DNA from: a bacterium
Lineage (GTDB): Bacteria; Planctomycetota; J058; JAJDCP01
Length of the DNA stretch: 20,294 nucleotides
NCBI GenBank assembly: GCA_030428695.1
Contig: JAUIEM010000161.1
Location: forward strand, 1 to 20,294
Direction: 5' to 3'
Position 1 is the stretch's first letter. Every line of letters starts with the position of its first letter. Position numbers and translations under genes: made by a program. This document shows positions 1 through 7,822 of this stretch, piece by piece. A model generated the notes under the pieces. That model was not told where the DNA came from and did no database searches. It saw only the letters and a program-made list of their open reading frames with translations.

Positions 1-315
1 GCCGAGCGCCCCGACGCCGCGGTTGGACAGCTCGGGAGCACCCTCGGGCGTGATGCCGGTGGGCAGACCCGCGATGCCCGTGCCGAGCTGGCCGAGGGCC
101 AGGACCACACGGCCCGCGCGGATCACGTTGTCGATGCGCTTGTACTTCTTCGACGGTCTCCACCGCAACGGGACGCGGTAGTGCACCTTCAGCTTGTTGA
201 AGTCCGACAGGGCCAGCTTGGGTTCGCCGCAAGGGTCGAGGCGGGCCGGGTGATTGGTGTAGTAGGCATGGATCACGCGCTTGGCCGCAGCAGCGATTTG
301 GGACTTTACGCTCAT
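1..315 (-). CDS. Hypothetical protein, N-terminal part (runs off left edge)
   Basis: An uninterrupted 105-codon reading frame starts at the ATG at 315 and continues past base 1. A strong ribosome binding site (GGAGGAG) lies 8-10 bases upstream of this ATG, which fixes the start. The visible protein begins MSVKSQIAAAAKRVIHAYYT and is basic over its first 65 residues, with a KLKVHYRVPLRWRPSKKYKR stretch. It then turns Gly/Pro-rich (about residues 75-105). There is no signal peptide or membrane segment in the visible part. I do not recognise the family. It is preceded by a plausible promoter. The basic N-terminal half could bind nucleic acid, but that is only a guess. Confidence 0.7.
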   Translation of the reverse strand, partial: MSVKSQIAAAAKRVIHAYYTNHPARLDPCGEPKLALSDFNKLKVHYRVPLRWRPSKKYKRIDNVIRAGRVVLALGQLGTGIAGLPTGITPEGAPELSNRGVGALG

Positions 316-365
316 GAGATGGATCTCCTCCGTACCTCCGATGGTACCGCGCGAAACGCTCTGCT

Positions 366-395
366 CCTATAGGATTTGCGTGTAATACGCTGCAA
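366..395 (-). promoter_or_regulatory. Candidate sigma70-type promoter for the left-edge gene
   Basis: On the minus strand TTGCAG (390-395) is followed after 18 bases by TATAGG (366-371). The predicted transcript would start near 359, giving a leader of about 45 bases before the ATG at 315. The surrounding 90 bases are clearly more AT-rich than the flanking coding sequence. The match to TTGACA/TATAAT is partial. A short inverted repeat (GCGT-ATTAC-ACGC) sits in the spacer. This is inference from sequence only. Confidence 0.4.
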
Positions 396-409
396 CACGA
401 CCGGGCGTG

Positions 410-3067
410 TCAAGGGAGCTCGACCCGCACCGCTTCGATCCCGCCCGCGGACAGCTCGACCGCCACGCTGCGCCGTTCGGCGCCGGCCGCGACGTCGAGC
501 CGGTAGCGGCCCGCGCCGAGACCGGCGCGGAGCAGGCGCCCGTCCGCTCCCGTCACGCTCGGCAGCGGCCACAGGGCGCGCAGGCTGGGCAGCTCGTCGA
601 GCGCGCCGCCGTCGTCGAAGAGCAGGGCGAGCGTCGCGCCCTCGACCGGGACGCCGGCCTGCAACACGGTGACGTCGAGGGTCGCGGCGGGGGCGAGGGT
701 CAGGGTGATCGGGCTGCCGTCGGTCGTCGTGCGGAGCCGGGTCGGAGCGTAGCCGGGCCGCTCCGCGAAGACCGTCAGCGCGCGCAGCGCCGGCAGGCCG
801 CCGACGGCGAAGCTGCCGTCGGCGGCGCTCTCCCCGGTCCAGCGGGCGGGCAGGCCGCGTCCGAGCGCCTCGGGGTCGACGACCGTCAGCGCGGCGTCGA
901 GGGGCTGGCCCGCGGCGTCGCGCACCGCGCCGACGAGGACCATCCCGGGCTCGAGGGGGAAGTCCCGCCGGGTCTCATCGCCGAGCAGCTGCAGCAGGCC
1001 GAGCGCGGTCGCCCGGCCCGGCGCGGACGCCCGGAAGCGGTAGGGCCCCTCCGCCAGGCCGTCGATGGCGAAGCTGCCGTCCGCGCCGACCGGCACCGGG
1101 ATGCGCCGGTCCTCCCGGTCGAACAGGACGAGCTCGCCGGCCAGCTTCTCCCCGAAGTCGTCGCGCAGCTCGCCGCTGAAGAGCCCGCGGGGCACCGTCA
1201 GCTCGACCTCGCCGCCCGTCTCCGGCAGCTCGACCGACGAGCGCAGGATGAACTCCCGGTGGCGCACGACCAGCTCCCAGGACCCGGGCTGCAGCGCGAG
1301 CTCGAAGGTGCCATCCGGGCCGGTGCTCGCGTGCTCGGAGAGCAGCCCGTCGCGGGCCTCGACCGTCGCCCCGGCGACCGGGCCGCGCGCGCGCAGGACC
1401 CGCCCCCGCAGGGTCGCCTCTCGGGCGAAGCGCACGGTGAGAGGCGTGGCGGCGCCCGGACCGACCGTGACCGGCAGGCTCAGGGCCGCGCGGGAGGGAG
1501 CGACGACGATGAGGACGTAGGGGCCGGCCGCGAGCCCCCCGACCGCGAAGTCCCCCTCGGCTCCGGCGCTTCCCCGGCGTTCGGTGCCGCTCGCGGCGTA
1601 GAGCCGCCAGGCGGGGTAGGGGACCGACCGGCCCTCGGCGTCCAGCACCGTCACCGTCAGCGCGCCGGAGGGCTCGAGCGCGAAGTCGAGTGGCGCGATC
1701 GGGCCCGCTTCCACCGTCACGCCGCGGACCCGCGCCTGGTGCTCCGGGGCCAGGGCGAGGAGCTGCACGGAGCCCCTGGGCAGGCCGCGCAGCCGGTAGC
1801 CGCCCTCCTCGTCGGTGCGGGCGAGCAGCAGGGCGGTCGAATCCGAGCCCCGCGCGAGCAGGGGCCGCAGCTGGCTCTCCAGCGCCGCCGCGCCGTCCTC
1901 CCCGAGCGTCGGGTCCAGCCAGCCGACCAGCGCGCCAGCGAGGGGCCTGCCGCCCGTGTCGCGCACGGTCCCGCGCACCTCCCCGCCGGCGTCGAGCACG
2001 ATGCGCAGGGGCGCGCTGCCGAGGGCCGGAACCTCGGCGGAGGCGGCCTCGGGGGCGAAGCCCGGCGCCCGACAGCGGACCGCGCAGGGTCCCGGGGGCA
2101 GCGGGCTGAGCAGCGCCTGGCCCGCGCTGTCGCAGGTCACCCGCAGCGGCCGCCAGCCCGGGGGGCGCTCCGCCTCCCAGGCCACCTCCGCGCCGGCCAC
2201 CGGACGCCCCTCCGCGGTGACGACCGTCAGCTCCAGGCCGCCGACCGCGGACAGCACGATGCGCAGGGCGTCCTGGCCGGGCCGGACCTGCCGGATCCCG
2301 CCGCCATAGGGGTCTCCGTAGCCGCGGCCGTCGACGACGGCGACACCGACCGGGCCGGCGGGGAGCCCGTCGAAGGCGAACGCCCCGCTCCGGTCGCTGA
2401 CCGCCTGGACGGTTGCCCCGGCCGCGTCCTGCGTGGCGAGCACGATCCCCGCCAGCGGCTGACCGCCCTCGTCGACGACGGTCCCGCGCAGCGCCCGCAG
2501 GGGCGCGAGGGAGACGTCGCGCCGGGTGGTCGCGCCGGCCTGCAGGAGCAGCGCGATCCGGCGCGGCGAGAGCCCGTCCGCGGACACCACGAGCAGCGCC
2601 GGGCCGGGCGGGAGCTCCTCGAGCTGGAAGCCGCCGTCCGCGCCGCTGGTGGTCGCGGCCTCCGGCTCCTCCGGCAAGGGCCCGAGGGTCTCTGCGTACA
2701 GCGCGACACGGGCGCCCTCCACGGCGCCGGCGGGGCTGGAAACCCGCCCCTCCAGGCCGGCGCTGTCGGTCTGTGCGGTGGGCGCTGGCGCGTCGGGCGC
2801 GGCCGCTGTGGAGGCCGCGGGCGGCCCTTCGGCGGCGCGTCCGGCAGGCTTGTCCGGAGCGACTGGAGAGGCGGCGGGATCGAGGCGTGAGGGCGGTCCT
2901 TCCCGCGCGGGCGGCTCAGCCGACGGAGCCCGGGGAACCGCCGCCGCCTCCGGACCGGGTGCGCGGTCGGGCCGCTCCGCCGCTTCCCCCTCCCCCCGCG
3001 CGAGCCACAGCCCGGCGAGGGCGAGCAGGCCGAGCACCAGGCCGACCACGACCTCTCTCCCACGCAT
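410..3067 (-). CDS. Membrane-anchored protein with about nine carboxypeptidase regulatory-like (Ig-like) repeats
   Basis: The protein has 885 residues. Residues 6-23 form one hydrophobic segment (signal anchor or signal peptide). A Pro/Ala/Glu-rich low-complexity linker follows to about residue 104. The rest is about nine tandem units of 75-105 residues, each built as G-x-V-x-D-x-x-G-x-P-L-x-G-A ... D-x-x-G-x-F ... L-P-x-G-x-Y, the pattern of CarboxypepD_reg-like beta-sandwich domains. Clear examples are EVRGTVRDTGGRPLAGALVG and RALRGTVVDEGGQPLAG. No peptidase domain, TonB plug or barrel is present, so it is a repeat-only extracytoplasmic protein, perhaps adhesive or structural. The ATG at 3067 is preceded by AGGAGGAGG. 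It is divergent from the secreted protein at 3183. Family assignment is firm; function is unknown. Confidence 0.88.
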   Translation of the reverse strand: MRGREVVVGLVLGLLALAGLWLARGEGEAAERPDRAPGPEAAAVPRAPSAEPPAREGPPSRLDPAASPVAPDKPAGRAAEGPPAASTAAAPDAPAPTAQTDSAGLEGRVSSPAGAVEGARVALYAETLGPLPEEPEAATTSGADGGFQLEELPPGPALLVVSADGLSPRRIALLLQAGATTRRDVSLAPLRALRGTVVDEGGQPLAGIVLATQDAAGATVQAVSDRSGAFAFDGLPAGPVGVAVVDGRGYGDPYGGGIRQVRPGQDALRIVLSAVGGLELTVVTAEGRPVAGAEVAWEAERPPGWRPLRVTCDSAGQALLSPLPPGPCAVRCRAPGFAPEAASAEVPALGSAPLRIVLDAGGEVRGTVRDTGGRPLAGALVGWLDPTLGEDGAAALESQLRPLLARGSDSTALLLARTDEEGGYRLRGLPRGSVQLLALAPEHQARVRGVTVEAGPIAPLDFALEPSGALTVTVLDAEGRSVPYPAWRLYAASGTERRGSAGAEGDFAVGGLAAGPYVLIVVAPSRAALSLPVTVGPGAATPLTVRFAREATLRGRVLRARGPVAGATVEARDGLLSEHASTGPDGTFELALQPGSWELVVRHREFILRSSVELPETGGEVELTVPRGLFSGELRDDFGEKLAGELVLFDREDRRIPVPVGADGSFAIDGLAEGPYRFRASAPGRATALGLLQLLGDETRRDFPLEPGMVLVGAVRDAAGQPLDAALTVVDPEALGRGLPARWTGESAADGSFAVGGLPALRALTVFAERPGYAPTRLRTTTDGSPITLTLAPAATLDVTVLQAGVPVEGATLALLFDDGGALDELPSLRALWPLPSVTGADGRLLRAGLGAGRYRLDVAAGAERRSVAVELSAGGIEAVRVELP

Positions 3068-3108
3068 CGCGACCTCCTCCTGTGGGCTTCCAATCCTGAA
3101 ACGGCGCG

Positions 3109-3130
3109 CCAGAAATTTCCGGAAATCTGG
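3109..3130. promoter_or_regulatory. Near-perfect palindrome between divergent genes, candidate operator
   Basis: The core ATTTCCGGAAAT (3115-3126) is a perfect 12-base palindrome. It is flanked by a further inverted pair, CCAG (3109-3112) and CTGG (3127-3130), offset by two extra A residues on the left. It is strikingly AT-containing in a GC-rich window. On the minus strand a weak promoter (TTGCGC at 3148-3153, 18 bases, CAGATT at 3124-3129) would place its -10 box inside the palindrome. A dimeric regulator bound here could control the gene at 410-3067 and perhaps the divergent gene at 3183. No matching regulator is encoded nearby. Confidence 0.4.
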
Positions 3131-3182
3131 AGGTGCCGTAGTACCTGGCGCAACAGGGTGATTTTTTCACAGGGAGGATCCC

Positions 3183-5585
3183 ATGCGAGGATCGTCTGTT
3201 CCGCGCCTGCTCGGCGCTTGCCTGCTCCTCTTCACGCTTCCGGCCCTGGCCCAGGAGGTGTCGGTGCCCGGGGACCTCGTCGTCAAGCAGACGACCACGG
3301 TCAACGGCACCCTCACCGTCGGCGAGGACCTGATCGTCCGGAAGGGCGCCGTCCTGACGGTGACCGGCGACCTCGTCGTCGGCGCCCGCATCGTCGTCCA
3401 CGACGGCACGCTGCTCGTCCAGGGCACGACGAGCTGTGTCGACAACTTCATCGTCCGCGCCGACGGCACCGCGACCCTGACCGGAGCCTTCGACACCCCC
3501 GCGACGGTGAAGGTCAGCGGCGAGGTGGACTTTCTCGCCGACGCGACCATCGGCGGCAGGCTGCGGGTCGCCGACTTCGGCGTCGCCGCTTTCGCCGCGG
3601 ACGTCGACGTCACCGGCAACGTCCGCCTGCTCAGCCCCTTCGGCATCGAGGTGGCCGGAACCCTGACCGCCAACGCCCTGCGCATGGGCTTCAGCGCCGG
3701 CGGCCAGCTCTTCGGCAGCTACCTGAGCGCCGGGGCGGTCCAGCTGACCCGCGCCTTCCGGGCGACATCGAACAGCATCGTCGACATGGACCTCGCGAAC
3801 ATCACCGCGAGCAATCTGGTCCTCGACTGGGTGCCGCCGGAGCCGAACCAGGCGCCGACGGTCGAGCTCGAGGGCCCCTTCGACGGCGATACCTTCTTCG
3901 CCGGCCAGGAGGTGCTGCTGCTCGCCCTCGCCACCGATGCCGAGGACGGGGACGTCGGCGTCGACCTGCAGTGGACCTCGGACCTCGACGGCGACCTGGG
4001 CACCGGCGACACCGTCCCCGCCTTCCCCAGCGTCGGCACCCACGTGATCACCGCCGTCGTCATCGACTCGGGCGGGCAGTCGAGCGAGCCGGTCAGCTTC
4101 TCGATCACCATCGTCCCGGCGCCGACCGTCACCATCGTCGAGCCGGGCGAAGGGGCGCAGCTGATCAGCGGCGTGCCGACCACCTTCCGCGCCGTGCTCG
4201 GCGGCGGCTCGCTGCCCGGGGTTCCCCTGGAGGTGCAGTGGTTCATCGACGGCTTCGACTTCTTCGGCGCGGGCGGGGAGATCAGCATCGATGCCCTGCC
4301 CCTCGGACCGCACTCGATGGTCGCGCGGGTCCTCAGCCCGAGCACCGTCGGGGCGCTCGCCGAGGCCAGCATCAACTTCTTCGCGGCGCCGAACCAGAAC
4401 CCGAGCGCGACGATCATCTCCCCGACCAACGTGTTCGAGTTCGAGGTCGGCCAGGTCATCCCCTTCGAGGCGCTGCTCGAGGACGATGGGGACGTCTCGC
4501 TGCTCGAGGTCGAGTGGACCTCGCATCGCCAGGGCCCCCTCGGCACCGGACCGGCGATCTTCGTCGACGACCTCGAGCCGGGTCTGCACACCATCGCGGT
4601 CAACGTGATCGATCCGGGCTTCCTGACCTTCCAGACCAGCATCGACGTGTTCGTCGGCTGGCTGCTCGAGGACTACCTGCCCTTCATCGAGGACAACCGG
4701 GACTACACCAACGGCGGCTACCGCCAGGCGTATTTCTCGGTGCACGAGCGCAACTTCATCAACAACAGCATCTACGTCCACCGGATGAACTGGGAGCGGG
4801 GGCTCCTGCGCAACGAGCGGATGTTCCTGTTCCGCCCGACCCGCCCGGACGGCATCACCAAGCTCCGGGCGATCCAGGAGGCGCTGCCCTTCCCGGCCGA
4901 CTTCTTCAACCCGTTCAACGACGGCGGCGGGCTCTCCGCGCAGGCGGTCCAGAGCCAGCACTCCCCGGACAGCGACGCGTTCCCGCGCTTCATGTACTAC
5001 GAGCAGGAGTACTCGGGCCTGTTCACCTACCGGTCGATGAGCGGGCCGTCGTTCATTCCGGGCGCGAACCAGCCCTACGACCAGTCCGGCAACATCCAGT
5101 ACCAGCTCGTCGACTACGGCTCGCTGTCCACACCGTACGGCACCTTCGACGACGTGATCGTGCTCGAGTTCCAGGGCATCCACGTCGATGGCCACCGCTG
5201 GTGGCTCGCCCGCGACTTCGGGCTGGTGCAGTGGACGGACAACGCCGGCGTGCACGCCCTCGAAGGCGTGCACACCTGCGACCCGATGAACGACTTCACC
5301 GTCTCCGTCGACACCGACTTCGTGCCCGACGTCTGGCTCTGGTATCCGTCGACCACGAACACCTCGCCCCACCGCCTCGAGGTCACGATCTACAAAGGCC
5401 CCGCGGGGAGCGTGCCCGGCGGCCTGTCGCCCGGCCAGATCCGGGTGATCCTCGAACCCGGCCAGACCCGGCTCGTCGAGGTCGGGGTCGTCCCCTACAC
5501 CGTCGCCAACCCATCGGACTATCCGCAGCTCGCACGGGTGGCCTGCCGGATCCTGCCGCCGCCTCCCGCTCCGCCGGAACCCTGA
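3183..5585 (+). CDS. Secreted multi-domain protein: beta-repeat region, three Ig-like domains, novel C-terminal domain
   Basis: The protein has 800 residues, with ATG at 3183 and GGGAGGA just upstream. Residues 1-23 are a Sec signal peptide with predicted cleavage at ALA|QE. Residues 25-215 are short beta-strand repeats rich in V, T, G and D (GTLTVGEDLIVRKGAVLTV type), as expected for a beta-solenoid and reminiscent of polymer-forming (bactofilin-like) repeats. Three Ig-like/PKD-type domains follow at about 217-310, 311-400 and 401-492. Each opens with APTV-, APTV- or PSAT-like strands and has a V-x-W core (LQWTSD, VQWFID, VEWTSH). Residues 493-800 form a Tyr/Trp/Phe-rich domain I do not recognise, ending in a Pro-rich tail. 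It is probably surface-exposed or released. It ends 12 bases from the convergent cupin gene. Confidence 0.85.
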   Translation: MRGSSVPRLLGACLLLFTLPALAQEVSVPGDLVVKQTTTVNGTLTVGEDLIVRKGAVLTVTGDLVVGARIVVHDGTLLVQGTTSCVDNFIVRADGTATLTGAFDTPATVKVSGEVDFLADATIGGRLRVADFGVAAFAADVDVTGNVRLLSPFGIEVAGTLTANALRMGFSAGGQLFGSYLSAGAVQLTRAFRATSNSIVDMDLANITASNLVLDWVPPEPNQAPTVELEGPFDGDTFFAGQEVLLLALATDAEDGDVGVDLQWTSDLDGDLGTGDTVPAFPSVGTHVITAVVIDSGGQSSEPVSFSITIVPAPTVTIVEPGEGAQLISGVPTTFRAVLGGGSLPGVPLEVQWFIDGFDFFGAGGEISIDALPLGPHSMVARVLSPSTVGALAEASINFFAAPNQNPSATIISPTNVFEFEVGQVIPFEALLEDDGDVSLLEVEWTSHRQGPLGTGPAIFVDDLEPGLHTIAVNVIDPGFLTFQTSIDVFVGWLLEDYLPFIEDNRDYTNGGYRQAYFSVHERNFINNSIYVHRMNWERGLLRNERMFLFRPTRPDGITKLRAIQEALPFPADFFNPFNDGGGLSAQAVQSQHSPDSDAFPRFMYYEQEYSGLFTYRSMSGPSFIPGANQPYDQSGNIQYQLVDYGSLSTPYGTFDDVIVLEFQGIHVDGHRWWLARDFGLVQWTDNAGVHALEGVHTCDPMNDFTVSVDTDFVPDVWLWYPSTTNTSPHRLEVTIYKGPAGSVPGGLSPGQIRVILEPGQTRLVEVGVVPYTVANPSDYPQLARVACRILPPPPAPPEP

Positions 5586-5597
5586 GCCGGAAGCGCC

Positions 5598-6512
5598 TCA
5601 GCGCCAAGGATCCACCTCGAGCCGCGCCGCCTCGCCGTCGAGGCGGAGCGTGCTCCCGGGCGGCAGCGCGACCGCGTCGCCCGGGCCGAGCGCCTCGTGC
5701 CCGTCGAGCTCCGCGCGGCCCCCGAGCACGACGACGAGGTCGAGCTCCGCCGTCGCGGCTCGTAGCTCCCCGCGACCGCGGAGCAGCGTCACCGCGCCGA
5801 CCCCGCCGCTCGCCTCCGCGATCGCGGTCGCGCGGCGCTCGAGCCCGCCCTCCCGCGTCCACTCCGCCTGGGCCGCCCGGTCGTGGACGAAGCGCTGGCC
5901 GGCCCACGTGCGCCCGGGACGGAGCCCGTCGCCCGGCAGCGTCAGCCGGTGGTCGTAGCGGGTGTCGTGTACCGCCGGGCTGCACAGCTCGAGCACCTCG
6001 AGCCCTGGCGAGGCCTCGAGCACCCGGTGGCGGATGCCCGGCGGCTGCAGCACCCAGTCGCCGGCCTGCAGGCGCAGCGGTGGGCCCTGGCCCTCGTAGA
6101 CCACCGTCACCTCCCCGCGCCACACGCCGATCACCTGGAAGCGCAGGAAGTGGGCGTGCACGGCGTCCGCTACCGGTCCACCCTCGGGGATCGCGATGGA
6201 CGAGGCGATGAAGCGTCCGCCGCGGCGCCCGGGCAAGAGGTCGCGGTAGCGCATCCCCGCCCGTCCGGCCACGCCGGGGGAGTCCGCCCGGGCGAGCTCG
6301 AGGGCGACCTCCTCGGGCCGGGGCGGCATGCCGAGCGCCGGCACGTCGCATCCGAGGCGGACCAGCCGCAGCCGCCGGCCGTGCCCGGAGAGGACCGCGA
6401 GCACCGGGTCATCCGCCGGCCGGATGCGGTCGAGGCGGAAGCCGAGCCGGGTCGTGAAGAAGGCGAGCGCCTCGGCCAGGTCCGGGCAGGGAATCGTCCA
6501 GTCGTCCGCCAC
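5598..6512 (-). CDS. VOC-like half domain fused to a cupin-type protein
   Basis: I chose the GTG at 6512 because GAGGAGG lies 4-5 bases upstream; this gives 304 residues. Residues 4-52 (IPCPDLAEALAFFTTRLGFR and following strands) look like one beta-alpha-beta-beta-beta module of the vicinal oxygen chelate (glyoxalase/bleomycin-resistance) fold. Residues 112-175 form a cupin barrel. They hold a possible metal-binding HAH (H119, H121), the GDWVLQPPGIRH strand pair and H162. Residues 235-304 look like a second cupin barrel (LGPGDAVALPPGSTLRL) without the His ligands. Cupins of this layout include dioxygenases, anti-sigma factors and sugar-binding proteins; the substrate here cannot be read from sequence. 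It is divergent from the DUF58 gene, with a 65-base gap. Confidence 0.75.
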   Translation of the reverse strand: MADDWTIPCPDLAEALAFFTTRLGFRLDRIRPADDPVLAVLSGHGRRLRLVRLGCDVPALGMPPRPEEVALELARADSPGVAGRAGMRYRDLLPGRRGGRFIASSIAIPEGGPVADAVHAHFLRFQVIGVWRGEVTVVYEGQGPPLRLQAGDWVLQPPGIRHRVLEASPGLEVLELCSPAVHDTRYDHRLTLPGDGLRPGRTWAGQRFVHDRAAQAEWTREGGLERRATAIAEASGGVGAVTLLRGRGELRAATAELDLVVVLGGRAELDGHEALGPGDAVALPPGSTLRLDGEAARLEVDPWR

Positions 6513-6530
6513 GTTTCCTCCTCGGGCGGG

Positions 6531-6560
6531 AGTGTAACCCCCGCGCGGCACCCGGTACAA
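6531..6560 (-). promoter_or_regulatory. Candidate promoter for the cupin gene, overlapping a -10-like box for the divergent DUF58 operon
   Basis: On the minus strand TTGTAC (6555-6560) is followed after 18 bases by TACACT (6531-6536). The transcript would start about 12 bases before the GTG at 6512. On the plus strand TACAAT (6556-6561) matches five of six bases of a -10 box for the DUF58 gene at 6578, but no good -35 box is visible. The two elements overlap, so the divergent genes may compete for polymerase. Both calls are weak inferences. Confidence 0.3.
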
Positions 6561-6577
6561 TCGCCGCGGGAGGGACG

Positions 6578-7822
6578 ATGCGCAAAGCGAGCCTGAGCTG
6601 GGGCCTGGCGGGACTCGGCCTGGTGCTCATCGGGTGCGGCTTCGGGCTGAGCTACGGCCGCCCGGAGGTTCTCGCCTTCGGCCTGGCCCTCGCCCTGGTG
6701 CTCGGCGTCTCCCTGCTCGAGGCGCGGCTCCTCGGCCGGCGCCTGCGCGTCGAACGCACGCTGCCGCCCCTGGCCGAGGACCGCGTCGTCGAGGTCGGCC
6801 TGCGCCTGCGCAATGACGGCTGGCTGCCCCTGCCGCCCCTGATCCTGCGCGACATCTTCCCTCCGCAGGTGCCGACTACCGTGACCCTCGGCATCTTCCC
6901 GGGGCTGCGGGCCGGCGGCGCCCTGCCCCTGTCGTACCGGGCCTTCCTCAACGCCACCCGCGGCCGCTACCGGGTCGGGCCGGTGACCGCGCAGGTCTAC
7001 GGGCCCCTCGGCTTCGCCTCGCAGAGCCACGTGCTGTGCCCGCCCGGCGAGGCGACGGTCTACCCCCGCGGCCTCGATGTGCGGGGGCTGCTGGTGCCGG
7101 CGGCGGGAGAGAGCGCCTGGGCCGGCGCCCTCTCGCGGCAGGTCGGCGACAGCGTGGTGTTCCGCGGGGTGCGGGAGTACCAGCCGGGGGACCCGCCGCG
7201 GGCGGTGCACTGGCGCAGCACGGCGCGGCACGGCCGGCTGGTGGTGCGGGAGTTCGAAGCGCTGCGCTCCAGCCAGGCCCTGCTGCTCGTCGACTTCCAC
7301 CGCTTCGCCCGGCTCGGGGTGGGGCGGCGCGGCACGGTCGAGTACGCGGTGCGGCTCGCCAGCGCCCTCGCCGAGGAGCTGTTCCGGAGGAACCGCGCCG
7401 TCGGCCTGTACGCGGTCGACGACCGGGTGCTGCGCGTGCCCCCGAGCCGCTCGCGGGCGATGCTCGCCCGCCTGCGGAAGGCCCTGGCGGAGGCGCGCGG
7501 CGTCGGCCAGGAACCCTTCGAGCAGGTGCTGCGCCGTGGCCTGGCGCTGGTGCGCGGCGGGCTGTGCGTGCCGGTGCTGCTGCGGCGCTCGGCCGATCCG
7601 AAGCGCATCCTGCCGCCGCTGCTCGCGCATCTGCGGGCGGGCGGGCAGCTGCTGTGCGTGCTGCTCGAGGCGCGCGGCTTCGTGCCGATCTTCCAGGAGC
7701 AGGTCGACCAGGCGCGCGCCGCCTCCGCCGACCTGTTGAGCATCCTGAGCGCGGCCGGCGCCTCGGTCGTCTGCGTCGGCACCGACATGCGCCTGTCCTT
7801 CGTCGTCGGAGGCCGGCGATGA
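6578..7822 (+). CDS. DUF58 domain protein
   Basis: The protein has 414 residues, with ATG at 6578 and GGGAGGG upstream. Two adjacent hydrophobic segments (about residues 8-28 and 31-47) form an N-terminal membrane hairpin. The diagnostic DUF58 signature lies at about residues 190-225: FRGVREYQPGDPPRAVHWRS, then HGRLVVREFE. The C-terminal half (about 230-414) contains VWA-like strands (ALLLVDFHR, AVGLYAVDD) but lacks an intact MIDAS DxSxS. DUF58 proteins usually neighbour a MoxR AAA ATPase and a transglutaminase-like membrane protein. Here only the latter type of partner follows, and no MoxR gene is in the window. The stop overlaps the next start (ATGA), so the two are translationally coupled. 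Confidence 0.9.
   Translation: MRKASLSWGLAGLGLVLIGCGFGLSYGRPEVLAFGLALALVLGVSLLEARLLGRRLRVERTLPPLAEDRVVEVGLRLRNDGWLPLPPLILRDIFPPQVPTTVTLGIFPGLRAGGALPLSYRAFLNATRGRYRVGPVTAQVYGPLGFASQSHVLCPPGEATVYPRGLDVRGLLVPAAGESAWAGALSRQVGDSVVFRGVREYQPGDPPRAVHWRSTARHGRLVVREFEALRSSQALLLVDFHRFARLGVGRRGTVEYAVRLASALAEELFRRNRAVGLYAVDDRVLRVPPSRSRAMLARLRKALAEARGVGQEPFEQVLRRGLALVRGGLCVPVLLRRSADPKRILPPLLAHLRAGGQLLCVLLEARGFVPIFQEQVDQARAASADLLSILSAAGASVVCVGTDMRLSFVVGGRR

Noticed and set aside
407..2890. 827-residue open frame on the plus strand opposite the repeat protein
   Set aside because: It mirrors the minus-strand gene codon for codon, has Arg/Gln/Gly-rich composition without domains and lacks a ribosome binding site; long antisense frames are expected at this GC content.
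3183..3260. Lipoprotein signal (LGAC near residue 13)
   Set aside because: The hydrophobic core lies after this Cys and a normal ALA|QE signal peptidase I site follows, so a lipobox reading is unlikely.
2916..6211. Long antisense or shifted frames (818 residues minus, 1017 residues plus) over the secreted protein gene
   Set aside because: They cross real gene boundaries and have low-complexity Arg/Asp/Val composition; the true frame has a signal peptide, Ig-like domains and a good ribosome binding site.
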